Assembly: GCA_028875225.1 (NCBI GenBank)
Contig: JAPPFB010000020.1
Span: forward strand, 186,001 to 250,000
Length of the DNA stretch: 64,000 nt
Source of the DNA: Chloroflexota bacterium
Lineage (GTDB): Bacteria > Chloroflexota > Dehalococcoidia > Bin125
Direction: 5' to 3'
The notes beneath the pieces were generated by a model. The model did no database searches, had not been told where the DNA came from, and saw only the letters and a list, made by a program, of their open reading frames with translations. The translations under genes and the position numbers were made by a program. Numbering within the stretch: the first letter of the stretch is position 1; every line of letters starts with the position of its first letter. Positions 1-9,900 of the stretch are shown here, one piece after another.

Positions 1-403
1 AACCGAGCGCGCTGGCCTCGATTCGGTACACGCCGGCAGCGAGTTCGCGCTCGATTCGAGCGTCGTTGCCGCTGCCGGTGTCGTCATCGGCTTCAATCAA
101 TCTGCCTGCTTCGTCGAGCAGATAGAGCAGGGTGTCTCTCTCCGGTGAGCTCAGATCAATTCGCACTTCTTGAGCCTCGGCCAGGGAAAACTCGAACATC
201 ACGCCCGAGCGCCGGGACAGGAACTGCGAGGAGCCGCACTCGTCGGTCGACCAGGTTCCGCTGGTGCTCAGGACTTCAACGAGTTCACCGAGCTGTGTCG
301 GTGGAGGACAGGCTGCAGAGTCGTCCTGCGCTCCAGTTGACTGCCAGGCCGCCAGCACCGCGATCAGAGCGAGTGTCGCCGCCAGTGCGATCGATCTTCT
401 CAT
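1..403 (-). CDS. Secreted protein with PPC-like domain, N-terminal part only
   Basis: The gene is read leftwards from an ATG at 403 and stays open to the window edge, so only the first 134 residues are visible. Residues 1-25 look like a signal peptide: two arginines, a hydrophobic run (ALAATLALIAVLAAW) and a cut site near AQDDS. The exported part has early cysteines (AACPP, DECGSS). Towards the edge it shows LYLLDEAGRLI, an acidic glycine-rich turn (DDDTGSGND) and then ERELAAGVYRIEA, a pattern typical of pre-peptidase C-terminal (PPC) beta-sandwich domains. Such domains usually sit on secreted enzymes or adhesins. The catalytic part, if any, lies outside the window. The family call is inferred from pattern only. 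Confidence 0.7.
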   Translation of the reverse strand, partial: MRRSIALAATLALIAVLAAWQSTGAQDDSAACPPPTQLGELVEVLSTSGTWSTDECGSSQFLSRRSGVMFEFSLAEAQEVRIDLSSPERDTLLYLLDEAGRLIEADDDTGSGNDARIERELAAGVYRIEASALG

Positions 404-595
404 TCGAGCAATCCAATCAAAATGGCATTATGTCCAACAGATAGCCTAGCCGCGATTCGCGGTTGCAACCGTTGTTGATCTCGGGCAGCGACGTTCGACC
501 AATGTGAAAACGCAAGTCGCACCAGGGAGTGCCGGCCACTCGCCGACGCCCAAGCAGTCACGCCTGAAACAGCGCGAAGTGAAGGGGACGATCGG

Positions 596-1732
596 TTACG
601 GCTCCGGCTCGTCCTCTTCCGCCTCTGGCTCAGGCTCTTCCGGCATCAGCTGCGGGCGGAATCTTTCAGGCACGTCGAGGCGGGGATCACCCTGGCGGAA
701 ATCGCTCCAACAGTCGATCTGCCCGTCGGTTGTGATTGCGCAGGCGGCCTGGTCCCCAAAGAGTTGGGTGTAGGTGCGGGCTGTCGTCGCTTCCCGATCA
801 GGACCGCCTTCGAACAGAATGGTGAACGGAATGGCCCAGTACTGGAAGCGGATGAGATCGGGCGGGCAATGGTCGATGTCGGCGGGAATCAGCTCGTGGC
901 ACCAGTGGTGGGTCTGTCGGCACTGGAGCGTACCGTCATCGAGGATGGCGCATCCCTGGGAGCCGAGCAGATGAACGTTGCGAAACAGCTGAATGTATGG
1001 CTGCGGCGGACCAGGCGCGGTGCGGGAACGAGCAGTCAGACAGCGAATGTCGCCTTCGGCGGTGAAGCCGCACAGTCCGTTGCCGCTCGCTGCAATGCGG
1101 ACGAATGGGCCGGCATCGGAAACGAACTGCTCGATGTTGAGGTGTCCCCAGCAAGTCGTCTGACCCTCAGAATCGAGTGCGCAGAACTCCCGGCCGGTGC
1201 TGATCAGCTGAATGAAGTTGTTTGCTGAAGGGGCAGACTGGCTTGCCACTGGTCGCCCCCAGCAAACGATCTCGCCCCCGGAAGTGCGGGCGCAGGCATA
1301 GTGTCTCCACGGGTGGACAACCACTTCGACCAGGTCAGTTCGGGAGGGCGGCAAGAGCTGCGAGAGGTCGATGCTGTCGGGATCGGTCCCCGGGTTGCGC
1401 TCCAGGATGCCGTCGATCAACTCGCGGACGTAGCCATAGCCGGTTCCCCAGCAGACGGCGGCTCCGTCCGCGCCAATCGCGCAGGCGTCGCCAGGACCGA
1501 GACTGAGGCTGGTGAAGACGCCCTCGGGAACATCGTGGATGAGCGGAGTGTCAAAACCCCAGCAGTCGATCTCACCGGATTCAGTCAGAGCACAAACGGT
1601 CGTGGGACTGATGACGATCTGGACGGGCGCCTCGGCGCGAGTCTCGACCGGTCCGAGCAAGGCAACAACCACAACGAGCAGCAGGGCGGCGAGCGGGGCC
1701 AGGAAGCGGCTGGCGGTGAGAACGGTCATCAT
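596..1732 (-). CDS. Secreted RCC1-repeat-like beta-propeller protein
   Basis: 378 residues. Residues 1-34 are a signal peptide (FLAPLAALLLVVVVALLG, then ETRAEA). The rest is built from about seven repeats of the form C-A/G-x5-G-x-I-x-C-W-G, for example VCALTESGEIDCWG, ACAIGADGAAVCWG, ACARTSGGEIVCWG, FCALDSEGQTTCWG and ACAITTDGQIDCW. This is the cysteine-rich bacterial variant of the RCC1 propeller repeat, and the paired cysteines suggest disulfides outside the cytoplasm. The tail (residues 362-378) is an acidic Glu/Pro stretch. No catalytic residues are visible, so a binding or surface role is inferred. It follows the partial secreted protein on the same strand after a 192-bp gap. No clear Shine-Dalgarno precedes either of the two adjacent ATG codons. 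Confidence 0.75.
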   Translation of the reverse strand: MMTVLTASRFLAPLAALLLVVVVALLGPVETRAEAPVQIVISPTTVCALTESGEIDCWGFDTPLIHDVPEGVFTSLSLGPGDACAIGADGAAVCWGTGYGYVRELIDGILERNPGTDPDSIDLSQLLPPSRTDLVEVVVHPWRHYACARTSGGEIVCWGRPVASQSAPSANNFIQLISTGREFCALDSEGQTTCWGHLNIEQFVSDAGPFVRIAASGNGLCGFTAEGDIRCLTARSRTAPGPPQPYIQLFRNVHLLGSQGCAILDDGTLQCRQTHHWCHELIPADIDHCPPDLIRFQYWAIPFTILFEGGPDREATTARTYTQLFGDQAACAITTDGQIDCWSDFRQGDPRLDVPERFRPQLMPEEPEPEAEEDEPEP

Positions 1733-1856
1733 TGAGCGCGCCTTCGCGTTCGTTTCACGGGCATGCTAGAAGAATGGACAAGGGCAATGGCCGCTGAGCG
1801 CAACGTCGAGCGTGGTCTAGGATCGCAGGGACTGCGAACCTCGATTGGAGCCTGCC

Positions 1857-3296
1857 GTGGCCCTGCGAACTGCTGCCGAATACGTCGAATCACTGCGCGA
1901 CGGCCGAGAGATCTGGTACCGAGGCGAACGCGTTGATGACGTGACTACCCACCCGACGATCAGCAAGGCGGTCAAGCACGCCTGCATCGACTACGAGATG
2001 GCGGAGTCGGACGAATACCGAGACCTCGCGACATATGAGGAAGACGGCGAGCGTTACTCGGCCTACTACCGGATCCCGCGCACGGCGGAAGATTTGCTCA
2101 ACCGCTCGAGGTTGATCGAGGCGGCGACGGCGGAAGGCGACACGCTGGTCGTGCTGATCAAGGAGATTGGCACCGACGCGCTGTTCGCGTTGCTCGCCGT
2201 GACCGCTGAGTTTGAGGACCAGACATACTTCGAGCGAGCCCGGGCCTACTACGAATACTGCCGCTCCAACGATCTGTCACTGGCCGTCGCCCAGACTGAC
2301 GTCAAAGGCGACCGGATCAAGCGGCCGGCGCAACAGGACGATCCCGACATGTACTTGCATGTCGTTGAGCGCCGTCCCGACGGCGTTGTCGTCCGCGGCG
2401 CCAAAGCGCATACGTCGGTAGTCACCAACACGAACGAGGTGATCGTCCTGCCGACGCGCGCCATGGGACCGGATGAGCAGGACTGGTCGATCGCGTTTGC
2501 GCTGCCGGTCGACACGCCCAATCTGCGATTCATCGCATCACCGTTTGGCGACAACGCCACGCATGAGGGCGAGCGGCCGATCTCGGCGGTCCGAAAAATG
2601 ATGGAGACGATTACGATTTTCGACGATGTGTTCGTCCCGAACGACCGGATCTTCATTGACGGCGACACCGAGGCGGCCGGAACGCTGGCCCTGACCTTCG
2701 TCGAGTACCACCGCTTCACGGCGGTGTCCTACAAGTTGCCCCTCGTTGACGCGCTCGGCGGGTGCGCTGCGCTGGCAGCCGACTACAACGGGATCCTTGG
2801 GGTGACGCACGTACGCGAGAAGTTCATCGACCTGATCGACTACGCCGAAACGACCCGCGCGTTGCTGGAGAAATCGGCCGAACGCTGCATCGCCAAGCCG
2901 AACGGACAGGTGGCGCCCGATCCGATGACCGTCAATCTGGCCAAATCGCACTTCGCCCATGGCTACCACGAGGCCGTTCAGCATGTGCAGGAGATTGCCG
3001 GCGGGATCCTGGTGACGGGTCCTGGGGATGAGGATTGGGAGTCGGAGGAGCTTCGTCCATTCCTGCAGAAGTACCTGGCCGGTCGCGAAGGCGTCGGCGG
3101 CGAGCAACGGATGAAGCTGCTCAACTTCGTCCGCGATTTGACCTCATCAGACTACGGGGCATACCAGGAAGTGCTGGCGATTCATGCGGAGGGTTCGCTG
3201 CAGGCAGAGCGACTGCAAGTCTTCCGCGCCTTCAACGAGAACGGCGGCGCGCGTCGGGTGATGAGGCTCGCCGGTAGAATGGCTGGCGTCAGGTAG
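1857..3296 (+). CDS. 4-hydroxyphenylacetate 3-hydroxylase (HpaB)-family flavin monooxygenase
   Basis: About 479 residues, the usual length for the HpaB / 4-hydroxybutyryl-CoA dehydratase-like family, whose members use FADH2 or FAD on phenolic or CoA substrates. The N-terminus (ALRTAAEYVESLRDGREIWY) and the central block KAHTSVVTNTNEVIVLPTRAM followed by a region ending in FDDVFVPNDRIF are family hallmarks. The tail has GEQRMKLLNFVRDLTSSDYG. I place the start at GTG 1857 because GGAG lies 6 bp upstream at 1847-1850; an in-frame TTG at 1845 would overlap that ribosome site. No flavin reductase partner lies nearby. The substrate cannot be told from sequence: an aromatic monooxygenase acting with a remote reductase is the default reading. 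Confidence 0.85.
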   Translation: MALRTAAEYVESLRDGREIWYRGERVDDVTTHPTISKAVKHACIDYEMAESDEYRDLATYEEDGERYSAYYRIPRTAEDLLNRSRLIEAATAEGDTLVVLIKEIGTDALFALLAVTAEFEDQTYFERARAYYEYCRSNDLSLAVAQTDVKGDRIKRPAQQDDPDMYLHVVERRPDGVVVRGAKAHTSVVTNTNEVIVLPTRAMGPDEQDWSIAFALPVDTPNLRFIASPFGDNATHEGERPISAVRKMMETITIFDDVFVPNDRIFIDGDTEAAGTLALTFVEYHRFTAVSYKLPLVDALGGCAALAADYNGILGVTHVREKFIDLIDYAETTRALLEKSAERCIAKPNGQVAPDPMTVNLAKSHFAHGYHEAVQHVQEIAGGILVTGPGDEDWESEELRPFLQKYLAGREGVGGEQRMKLLNFVRDLTSSDYGAYQEVLAIHAEGSLQAERLQVFRAFNENGGARRVMRLAGRMAGVR

Positions 3297-3327
3297 CGAC
3301 CGCCCGACTGGTACGGAAGCCGAGGAC

Positions 3328-3993
3328 ATGCCGGAGTTGCCGCTGTTTCCGCTCCAGATCGTCGTGTTTCCCGGCGAGTCGGTCCCGCTGCACATCTTTG
3401 AGCCGCGCTATCGCCAACTGGTCAAGGACACGCTGCAGACCGGCGACCCGTTCGGGATTGTGCTGACCCGCCGCAGCCGCCAACAACCGACATCAGAGGA
3501 TCGGGAACCAACTCACGAGGTCGGTTGCACGGTGCGGATGGAGTCGAATGAAGCGTTTCCGGACGGCCGCTTCAACATCGGCTGCATCGGCGAACGCCGC
3601 TTCCGGATCATCGAGAAACTGGGCGAACGCCCCTATTGGGTCGCCGACGTCGAGTACCTCGACGATCCCAACGACTCCGAGTCAGCCGAGGCGTACGGCG
3701 CGCACGACGCGACATCGGCGCTCTATCGCGAGCACCTGGGATTGGCCCTGGCGCTCCAGAACTCGTGGCAGCGATCGTATCGGCTGCCGGGCCGTCCCAA
3801 TCCGTTAGTCAATCATGTGGCGTCGAGCATCGAGGCGCCCGCCTCGGTCAAGCAGGAAGTGCTCAAGTCGGAGTCGACCGTTGAGCAGCTCAATCTGCTC
3901 AGCCGAATTCTCAGAGCATCGAACCGCCAACTCACCGACCGCGTTCACCTGCATCACAAGCAGCGCTACGAAGGCCTCGGCGTCGGCAACTGA
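3328..3993 (+). CDS. LON substrate-binding (N-terminal) domain protein
   Basis: 221 residues consisting of the Lon protease N-terminal (PUA-like) domain without ATPase or peptidase. The opening block MPELPLFPLQIVVFPGE followed by LHIFEPRYRQLV is the signature of this domain. Later come EVGCTVRM, GRFNIGCIGERRFRI and a helical C-terminal half with KQEVLKSESTVEQLNLLSRIL, matching the stand-alone Lon-N proteins found in many bacteria. In Lon the domain recognises unfolded substrates; the stand-alone form has no settled function. It starts 31 bp after the HpaB-like gene on the same strand, so co-transcription is possible. Confidence 0.85.
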   Translation: MPELPLFPLQIVVFPGESVPLHIFEPRYRQLVKDTLQTGDPFGIVLTRRSRQQPTSEDREPTHEVGCTVRMESNEAFPDGRFNIGCIGERRFRIIEKLGERPYWVADVEYLDDPNDSESAEAYGAHDATSALYREHLGLALALQNSWQRSYRLPGRPNPLVNHVASSIEAPASVKQEVLKSESTVEQLNLLSRILRASNRQLTDRVHLHHKQRYEGLGVGN

Positions 3994-4002
3994 ACTGCGG
4001 CC

Positions 4003-4380
4003 CTACTCCGTCAAGGGCGCCAGCAGCTCGACCAGTTCCGCAACGCTCTCGATGTCAGCAGCAATTGCGTCGGCATTGAGGAATCGCGCTCGCCGATAGT
4101 AGTTGCCGTGAAGGTCGTTGGCGATCGCTCGCAACGAACGGATTTCGTCGTTGCCCGTCACTTGCCAAGCATTATTCAAGATGTGACTGAAATCGCGGTG
4201 CTTGTCGTACTCCCAACCCTGTGCTGCGGCCACCGCCTTGGCCATGTGAGCGGCGGCTCCCCAGGCCTTTTCCGAGGCCTGGTGCAAATCACCCGCATTC
4301 ACGTACTCCCGAGCACGTTCCAGGAACTGCTGAGATTGCCGGGCGAAGTCATCCACTTCGGCGCGATCAGCTGTCGTCAA
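4003..4380 (-). CDS. PaREP1/HEPN-like small helical protein
   Basis: 125 residues, all-helical by sequence. FLERAREYVNAGDLHQASEKAWGAAAHMAKAVA resembles the PaREP1/HEPN-superfamily core, in which a repeated helix pair packs around A-x-x-K-x-W-G-A. A second helix block contains RSLRAIANDLHGNYYRRAR. HEPN proteins are often RNases or partners of nucleotidyltransferases, but the RX4-6H RNase motif is not clear here and no nucleotidyltransferase is adjacent. The start is a TTG at 4380 with GGAG 6 bp upstream. A TATTAT hexamer lies in the 34-bp gap above it, so the gene may have its own promoter. Function unknown. Confidence 0.65.
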   Translation of the reverse strand: MTTADRAEVDDFARQSQQFLERAREYVNAGDLHQASEKAWGAAAHMAKAVAAAQGWEYDKHRDFSHILNNAWQVTGNDEIRSLRAIANDLHGNYYRRARFLNADAIAADIESVAELVELLAPLTE

Positions 4381-4414
4381 GGTCGACTCCGATTGTATGC
4401 AGGGATAATACTAC

Positions 4415-5575
4415 CTAAAGCGATTCTACCCCGTTTTGGCGGACGTGTCGGGTGACCGTCAGCCGCAGCAGCTCGGTAGGGCCCTCGGCGATCCTCAGCG
4501 AGCGGCTGGTGCGATAGAGGCGTTCCAGCGGGTGACCCCGAAGCAGCGCCTGCGCTCCATGCAGTTGGATGGCGCGGTCCACGGTGCGATGCAGGCATTC
4601 GGAGGCGAGCCACTTGGTCGTCGCCACCTGAGTGCCGGCGGTGGACTCATCGGCTTCCCGCGCCTCGGCAGCCTGATACAGCGATGTTCTCGCCGCGAAT
4701 GTGTCGGCCACCATGTCGGCGAAGATCGCCTGAGCTTGTTGCTGCTCGGCGAGCGGCTGGCCGCTGCGGTGCGGTCCCTCAATGCGCTCCAGGGTCAGGC
4801 GCGTCACCCAGCGGGCCCAACCGACACAGTCGGCAGCAACTCCCAGACGCATTCGGTCGATGTTTTGCATCGCCCGCGGCAAGCCGTCGCCCACGTGTCC
4901 CAACAGACGGGAGGACGGGACTTCGACGCGGTCGAAGAAGAACGGCGAGTGGGTGCTGCCGTCCATCGAAGCGCCAAGGTCGCCCTCGCTGACGCCCTCG
5001 GCGTCGCGGTCGATCACCAGCAATGCGGTTCCTTCGTCTGGCACATTGGCGACGACGACCAGCCAGTCGGAAGACGCGCCGCCGGTGACGAACCCTTTCG
5101 CGCCACTGACGATGAATCCGTCCGTCCCATCGTTGAGAGTCGTTCGCACCGCCTGTGTCGGTTCCCGGAGTCCGTCCGGCCGCAGCGCCTCGGTGAATGC
5201 GAATGCCGCCGACTTTTCGCCTTCCAGGACTGGCAGGTAAAGCGCATCACGCTGTTGGTCGTTGTCGGCCAGCCTCATGATGCCAGGGCCGGACCCAAGC
5301 ACGTGCGACGCCAACGGATTGCCGCTCAGCGCCAGCGCTTCCCGTGCGGCAGTGATGACGCGAGGACCGCCGCCCAGTCCGCCGTCGTGTTCGGGAACGA
5401 CAAGCTGGTAGAAGCCGGCGTTGTGAGACCTTCGGGCGATCTCCCGGCGCAACTCCGCCGCAGGCGATTCAGGGTCAACGCCGTCCGTGATCGGATTGAT
5501 CTCACGGGCGACAAAGTCCAATAGTCGGGACTGCAAATCGGCCAGGTCGGACTCGAGTTCGAAGTGCATCGTCAC
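4415..5575 (-). CDS. Acyl-CoA dehydrogenase family protein
   Basis: 386 residues, standard length for an FAD-dependent acyl-CoA dehydrogenase. The middle domain has the flavin-binding run AFAFTEALRPDG and later GFIVSGAKGFVTGG (usual form G-x-K-x-[FY]-I-[TS]-N/G-G). The C-terminal domain has RTVDRAIQLHGAQALLRGHPLERLYR and ends with RIAEGPTELLRLTVTRHV, where the glutamate of AEGPTE sits where the catalytic base region of many family members (YEGTSEI) lies. It oxidises an acyl-CoA to the enoyl-CoA, passing electrons to ETF. No beta-oxidation partner is adjacent, so the chain specificity is unknown. GTG 5575 is used; ATG 5569 is an alternative. Confidence 0.88.
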   Translation of the reverse strand: MTMHFELESDLADLQSRLLDFVAREINPITDGVDPESPAAELRREIARRSHNAGFYQLVVPEHDGGLGGGPRVITAAREALALSGNPLASHVLGSGPGIMRLADNDQQRDALYLPVLEGEKSAAFAFTEALRPDGLREPTQAVRTTLNDGTDGFIVSGAKGFVTGGASSDWLVVVANVPDEGTALLVIDRDAEGVSEGDLGASMDGSTHSPFFFDRVEVPSSRLLGHVGDGLPRAMQNIDRMRLGVAADCVGWARWVTRLTLERIEGPHRSGQPLAEQQQAQAIFADMVADTFAARTSLYQAAEAREADESTAGTQVATTKWLASECLHRTVDRAIQLHGAQALLRGHPLERLYRTSRSLRIAEGPTELLRLTVTRHVRQNGVESL

Positions 5576-5620
5576 TGCTCCCTGGACTGGTGCGCAGACA
5601 TGGACTCATCGTGGACAGCG

Positions 5621-6856
5621 CTAGTCCATCGTCTGCGCCAGTTCGAATTCCCGGAGGTCGAGTTCCTGCGCCTGCGTTAGCGCCACGCCGATCAGCCGCG
5701 TGTGCGAGAGCAGCAGTTGGGCGTCGACCAGATGTTGGTCTGACGCGTCGGCGCGCGCCAGAAGAATGACGGCCGACGAGGAACGGGCCACGATCGTGGC
5801 GGACGGATCCGTGATCGGATCGGTCAGCAACAGTACATAGGCATTGGGTCGAACGGCGGCGGCCGCGCGACGGAGAATCAGCTCCCAGCGTTCGACCGGC
5901 GCCCAGGGAACTCCCGTCAACCAGGGAGGCGGCGCGCCGTACGAGAGCTCGAACGCGGGCCGACGAGCGTCGAGCCAGATCACCGATCTGCCCCGAGCGG
6001 CCAGTGTGCGGGCCGTCTGAATCAAGGTCGCCGTCACGCCCGATTCCTCGTCCAGCGGGACGAGCGCGACGATTCCAGAAAGTGGATTGATCGCATTGGC
6101 GAGCATGACGGCGTCGTCGTCGGCCGCTCCACGATCCTGCGTGGCGGCAATCGTAGACCCCGAAGGTTGTCCCACACCCTGGCCCGCAGCATGTTCCGCG
6201 TCAGGCGAGATCACAGCGATCGGCCGAAGTCCGATCCGACCAATCCGACCCAGAGTCGAGCCGGGACTCCTGGCGCGAGTCGCGACTAGCCAGGCCAGAC
6301 CGATGCCGCCGAACAGTCCCAGGGCCGAGGCCCATGCTGCAGTCCACTCGGTAGCCGGCGAGACCTTGCGCGCGCCCGGCCTGACCAATCCCAGCATCTC
6401 CAGTCCGGCGTCAGCTCCGTAGCGGTGGACTGCTTCGCTCACTGCTGCATGGGCCAGCGAGACAGCCAGCGCCTCAGCGTCGAATTGCCCGGAGGAACGA
6501 ACCGTCACCCGGATCAACGTGTCGGTCAGGTCGACGGAGACGCTGTCGATCAGCGCCGGACCATCTTCGGTGGCCATCATCCCGGATGTGGCCGCCTCTT
6601 GAACGTCGGCGTCCAGCAGCAACTGTGCGTACTCCGACGCAGGAGGACCCCCCCTGGCCCAGAGATGCACATCCGCGTCCCAGGCGGCGACCGAAGCCTG
6701 CGAGACGATGACGCCAATCAACGCCGCCATCAATGCCGTGATGATCGGCAGCCACCAGGGGAATCCATCTTTGAGGGCAAAGAAGCCGGTCACAGCATCG
6801 AGTCTATCTGCCGTCTTGCGGGCGAAGAATCGAGTCACGCACCTCCGAGGTCGCAA
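5621..6856 (-). CDS. Wzz/capsular-polysaccharide-type membrane protein with degenerate P-loop domain
   Basis: 411 residues. A first membrane helix (about residues 35-55, WWLPIITALMAALIGVIVSQ) is followed by an exported segment and a second helix near residue 175-195 (WASALGLFGGIGLAWLVATRA), the layout of chain-length regulators (Wzz) fused to a cytoplasmic kinase-like domain. The C-terminal part has the order of a MinD/CpsD fold (GIVALVPLDEESGVTATLIQ, VIWLDARRPAFELS, YVLLLTDPITDPSATIVAR), but the Walker A lysine of a working ATPase is missing (ESGVTAT in place of GxGKT). It may regulate polysaccharide export without kinase activity. The start is TTG 6856 with GAGGTGA just upstream. No glycosyltransferases lie next to it. 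Confidence 0.6.
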   Translation of the reverse strand: MRPRRCVTRFFARKTADRLDAVTGFFALKDGFPWWLPIITALMAALIGVIVSQASVAAWDADVHLWARGGPPASEYAQLLLDADVQEAATSGMMATEDGPALIDSVSVDLTDTLIRVTVRSSGQFDAEALAVSLAHAAVSEAVHRYGADAGLEMLGLVRPGARKVSPATEWTAAWASALGLFGGIGLAWLVATRARSPGSTLGRIGRIGLRPIAVISPDAEHAAGQGVGQPSGSTIAATQDRGAADDDAVMLANAINPLSGIVALVPLDEESGVTATLIQTARTLAARGRSVIWLDARRPAFELSYGAPPPWLTGVPWAPVERWELILRRAAAAVRPNAYVLLLTDPITDPSATIVARSSSAVILLARADASDQHLVDAQLLLSHTRLIGVALTQAQELDLREFELAQTMD

Positions 6857-6960
6857 CAGTCACCTCGAATCTGAGCGGCGACTGTTCAATCTCCCGACCA
6901 GCGACGCCCGACAACCGCATCGATCTCAGCCTCCGTGTCGTTCTCATCTAATCTCGTGCA

Positions 6961-9900
6961 ATGCGCCGGACACTGCAGCTGCTACTCCTGGCAATCGCTG
7001 TCGCTGCGATCGTGGCAGTGACCAGTCAGGCTGCCGAGGCGGCGGAGGAGCGATTACACCTTGATGTGCGGTTCGATCGAGTGGATGCGGGGATCGAGGA
7101 GCGGCTAATCGAGGCAGGATTTGAGATATCGAACGCGGTTCCAGAAGTCGGGCGCTGGCAAGGTTGGCTGCCGCCCAACCGATTGGATGAGCTACACGCT
7201 GTTGTAGGAGTGGTGTCGGTCAGCACGCCGCTCTACGCGGCATTTTCCGCGGGCGACACACTGACCGAGGGCGACGAACTACTCAATGCAGCCTTGGCGC
7301 GAGCTCGCTTCAATGTGGACGGCAGTGGTGTCCGGGTAGCGGTCATCTCGGACGGCATCGTCGGTCTAGACGAAGCCATCCAGGCGCAGGAAGCGCCTCG
7401 GCTACGCGAAGCGAAGCCGTTCGGTGACGGCAGGATTGATCGCGGCGAGGAAGGGACCGCGATGATCGAGATTGTGCATGATCTCGCACCGGGCGCGGAG
7501 ATTTCGTTCGGCGCGATCTACACAGACCTCGATCACATCGCGGCAGTTAACTACTTCGCCCAGAGGGTTGACATCATCGTGGACGACGTATCGTTCGCGT
7601 TTCCCGCCGATCAGCGCAGCGACGTGTCGCGAAACACGACGAGTGCACTGCGCCATCCCGAATGGCCGCTCAGGCTGTATGTCACGGCGGCCGGGAACTG
7701 GGCCGAGTCGCACTGGTCGGGAGCCTGGCAGGCAGGCCCGGACGGACTAGAGCTCGGTCTGCCCTCGCGCGGCGAGACGCATCGATTCGGCCAGTCCACT
7801 GACGTCGGCTCGCTGTTCGGCGCTGGCAACGCCTTCAGCGTGGAACCGGGCGATGAAATCCGGCTGGCGCTGTTCTGGGACGACCCCTGGGGGCGTTCGA
7901 CAAACGACTACAACCTCTACCTCATGTCGGGCCTCGACGAGGTCCTCTCGTCCAGCGAAACTCCGCAGGGCATTGGCGTCGCCAACCACAATCCCCGAGA
8001 ACATCTCACGTACACGCACGATGGCGAAGCGATGGTGCTGTTCGCCGTCATCCAGAACCACAACGACGACGCAGCGCCGGTCAAATTCGACCTCTTCGCG
8101 TTCCAGGCGGGCCGACGGCAGCTTCAGCTCAGCCACCGAACCTCCGAGGGCAGCCTCCTGGCCCAGTCCGATGCTGCGGACGCGCTGACAGTGGGAGCCG
8201 TCAATGCCGGGCGACAAACCGTCGCCGCATACTCGAGCCAGGGACCGACACTCAACGGCGTCTTGAAGCCTGAGATCAGTGCCGTCGACCGAGTGTCGGT
8301 GTCCGGATCAACCGTGTTCGGTCCTCACTTCTCCGGATCATCGGCGGCCGCCCCGCACGTGGCCGGCGTCGCCGCCCTGCTGCTCGAGGCTCAGAAGGCG
8401 CTGCTAGCGGCCGATGGTGGCGACCCGCTCCTGGAACGTCAACTGGTCAGGGACATTCTGATCGACACGGCTCTCGACATTCCGCCAAGCGGCCGCGATC
8501 ATTCGTCCGGGGCCGGCCTGGTCGACGCGGATGAGGCTCTGGAGTACGCACGAACTCAAATCGCGGTCATTGAGTCGGGCGCAATTCGCGGTCCCGGGAC
8601 ACTCGGCGCGGCTCTTGAGAGCGGAGCTTCAATCCTGCTCTTTCCGAGTCAGGCAGAGAACCGCACCATCTTGCTCGGTGCCGAGCTACCGCGCTTGCCA
8701 GACAGTCTGATCATGGACGGGTCCGGCTGGACGCTTGACGCGTCGAACGTCGACATCGGCCTGCGCGTTGGCGACAACACGGAGTTGTGGGGCCTGGCGG
8801 TGGTCGGCGCCGCGGACGTGGGCATCGTGCTGGCCGGCAATGGAAGCCGGCTGGTGAACGTGACGGTCGACGGCAATGAGCTTGGCATCAGGATCGACGG
8901 AGTCGGCAACAGAATCCATGGAGCGACGGCGACCCGAGGAACATCGGCCGGAATCGAGATCTCCCGGAATGCATCCGTGTCGATTTCGGGCAGCACGATC
9001 GAATCGAATCGAGGCCCCGGAGTGAGAATCCAGGCCGGGGCTGGAGATGTGTCGATCGGTCCTGACATGGAGTTGCCGATCCTGTCGTACGTGAGCGAGC
9101 AACATCCGCCGATCGGCGCGCTCGATTCAGTCGCGCCGCAGCCTCGCTCCGGCTTGAGCCACACGATTGCCGGCTCGGTGAGCATCGACGGCTTGCCGGC
9201 GCAGCAGGGAACTCAGGTCGATGTCTATCTGGACAGACGGTTGGCTGCATCGGTCCGCGTCGATTCGCAGGTAATTTTCGGCGCAACGGTCACCGGCCCC
9301 GGTCGTGAACTGCGCTTCACAGTCGACGGCGCGCCGCTGGGCCAACGGGTGAGGTTCGAAGCCGGGACAACCACGGACATCACATTGCGAGCGCCGAGTC
9401 GGCACAAGCTGGCGGCGGCAGGCCCAGCCGAAGCACACGTATCGGGCGCCAACACGATTCGCAACAACCTCACCGGGATGGAGATCGCGACCGGCCAGGG
9501 CGAGGATGGGGGTCATCGGCTGGTCTGGGGCAACGTGATGCATCACAACCGGGTCAATCTGGAGTCGCCCCTCGCCGCGCCGACGATTGACAACGTGAGC
9601 TGGAGGGCATCGGGTCTGGACCTGAGCGGTCGCGCTGACGGCGCAGCCACCGCGCACCTGTATGCGGGAACGGAGGGAAGGCGACGGTTCGCGGCTTCCA
9701 CCCCGGTCGTGGAAGGACGATTCGATTTCGCGCACCTTGACGTCGACCCGACAGCGACCGAGTTCTCAGTGATCGCTCACTCAGCCGGAGGTCTCGCAAG
9801 TGCGGAGAGCACCGTACATCGCGAGCCTGAACCCGGTTCGATCGTCAGCATCACACCCAATGCCGGCTATATCGATGGCGGTGAGACCGTGCAAATCTGC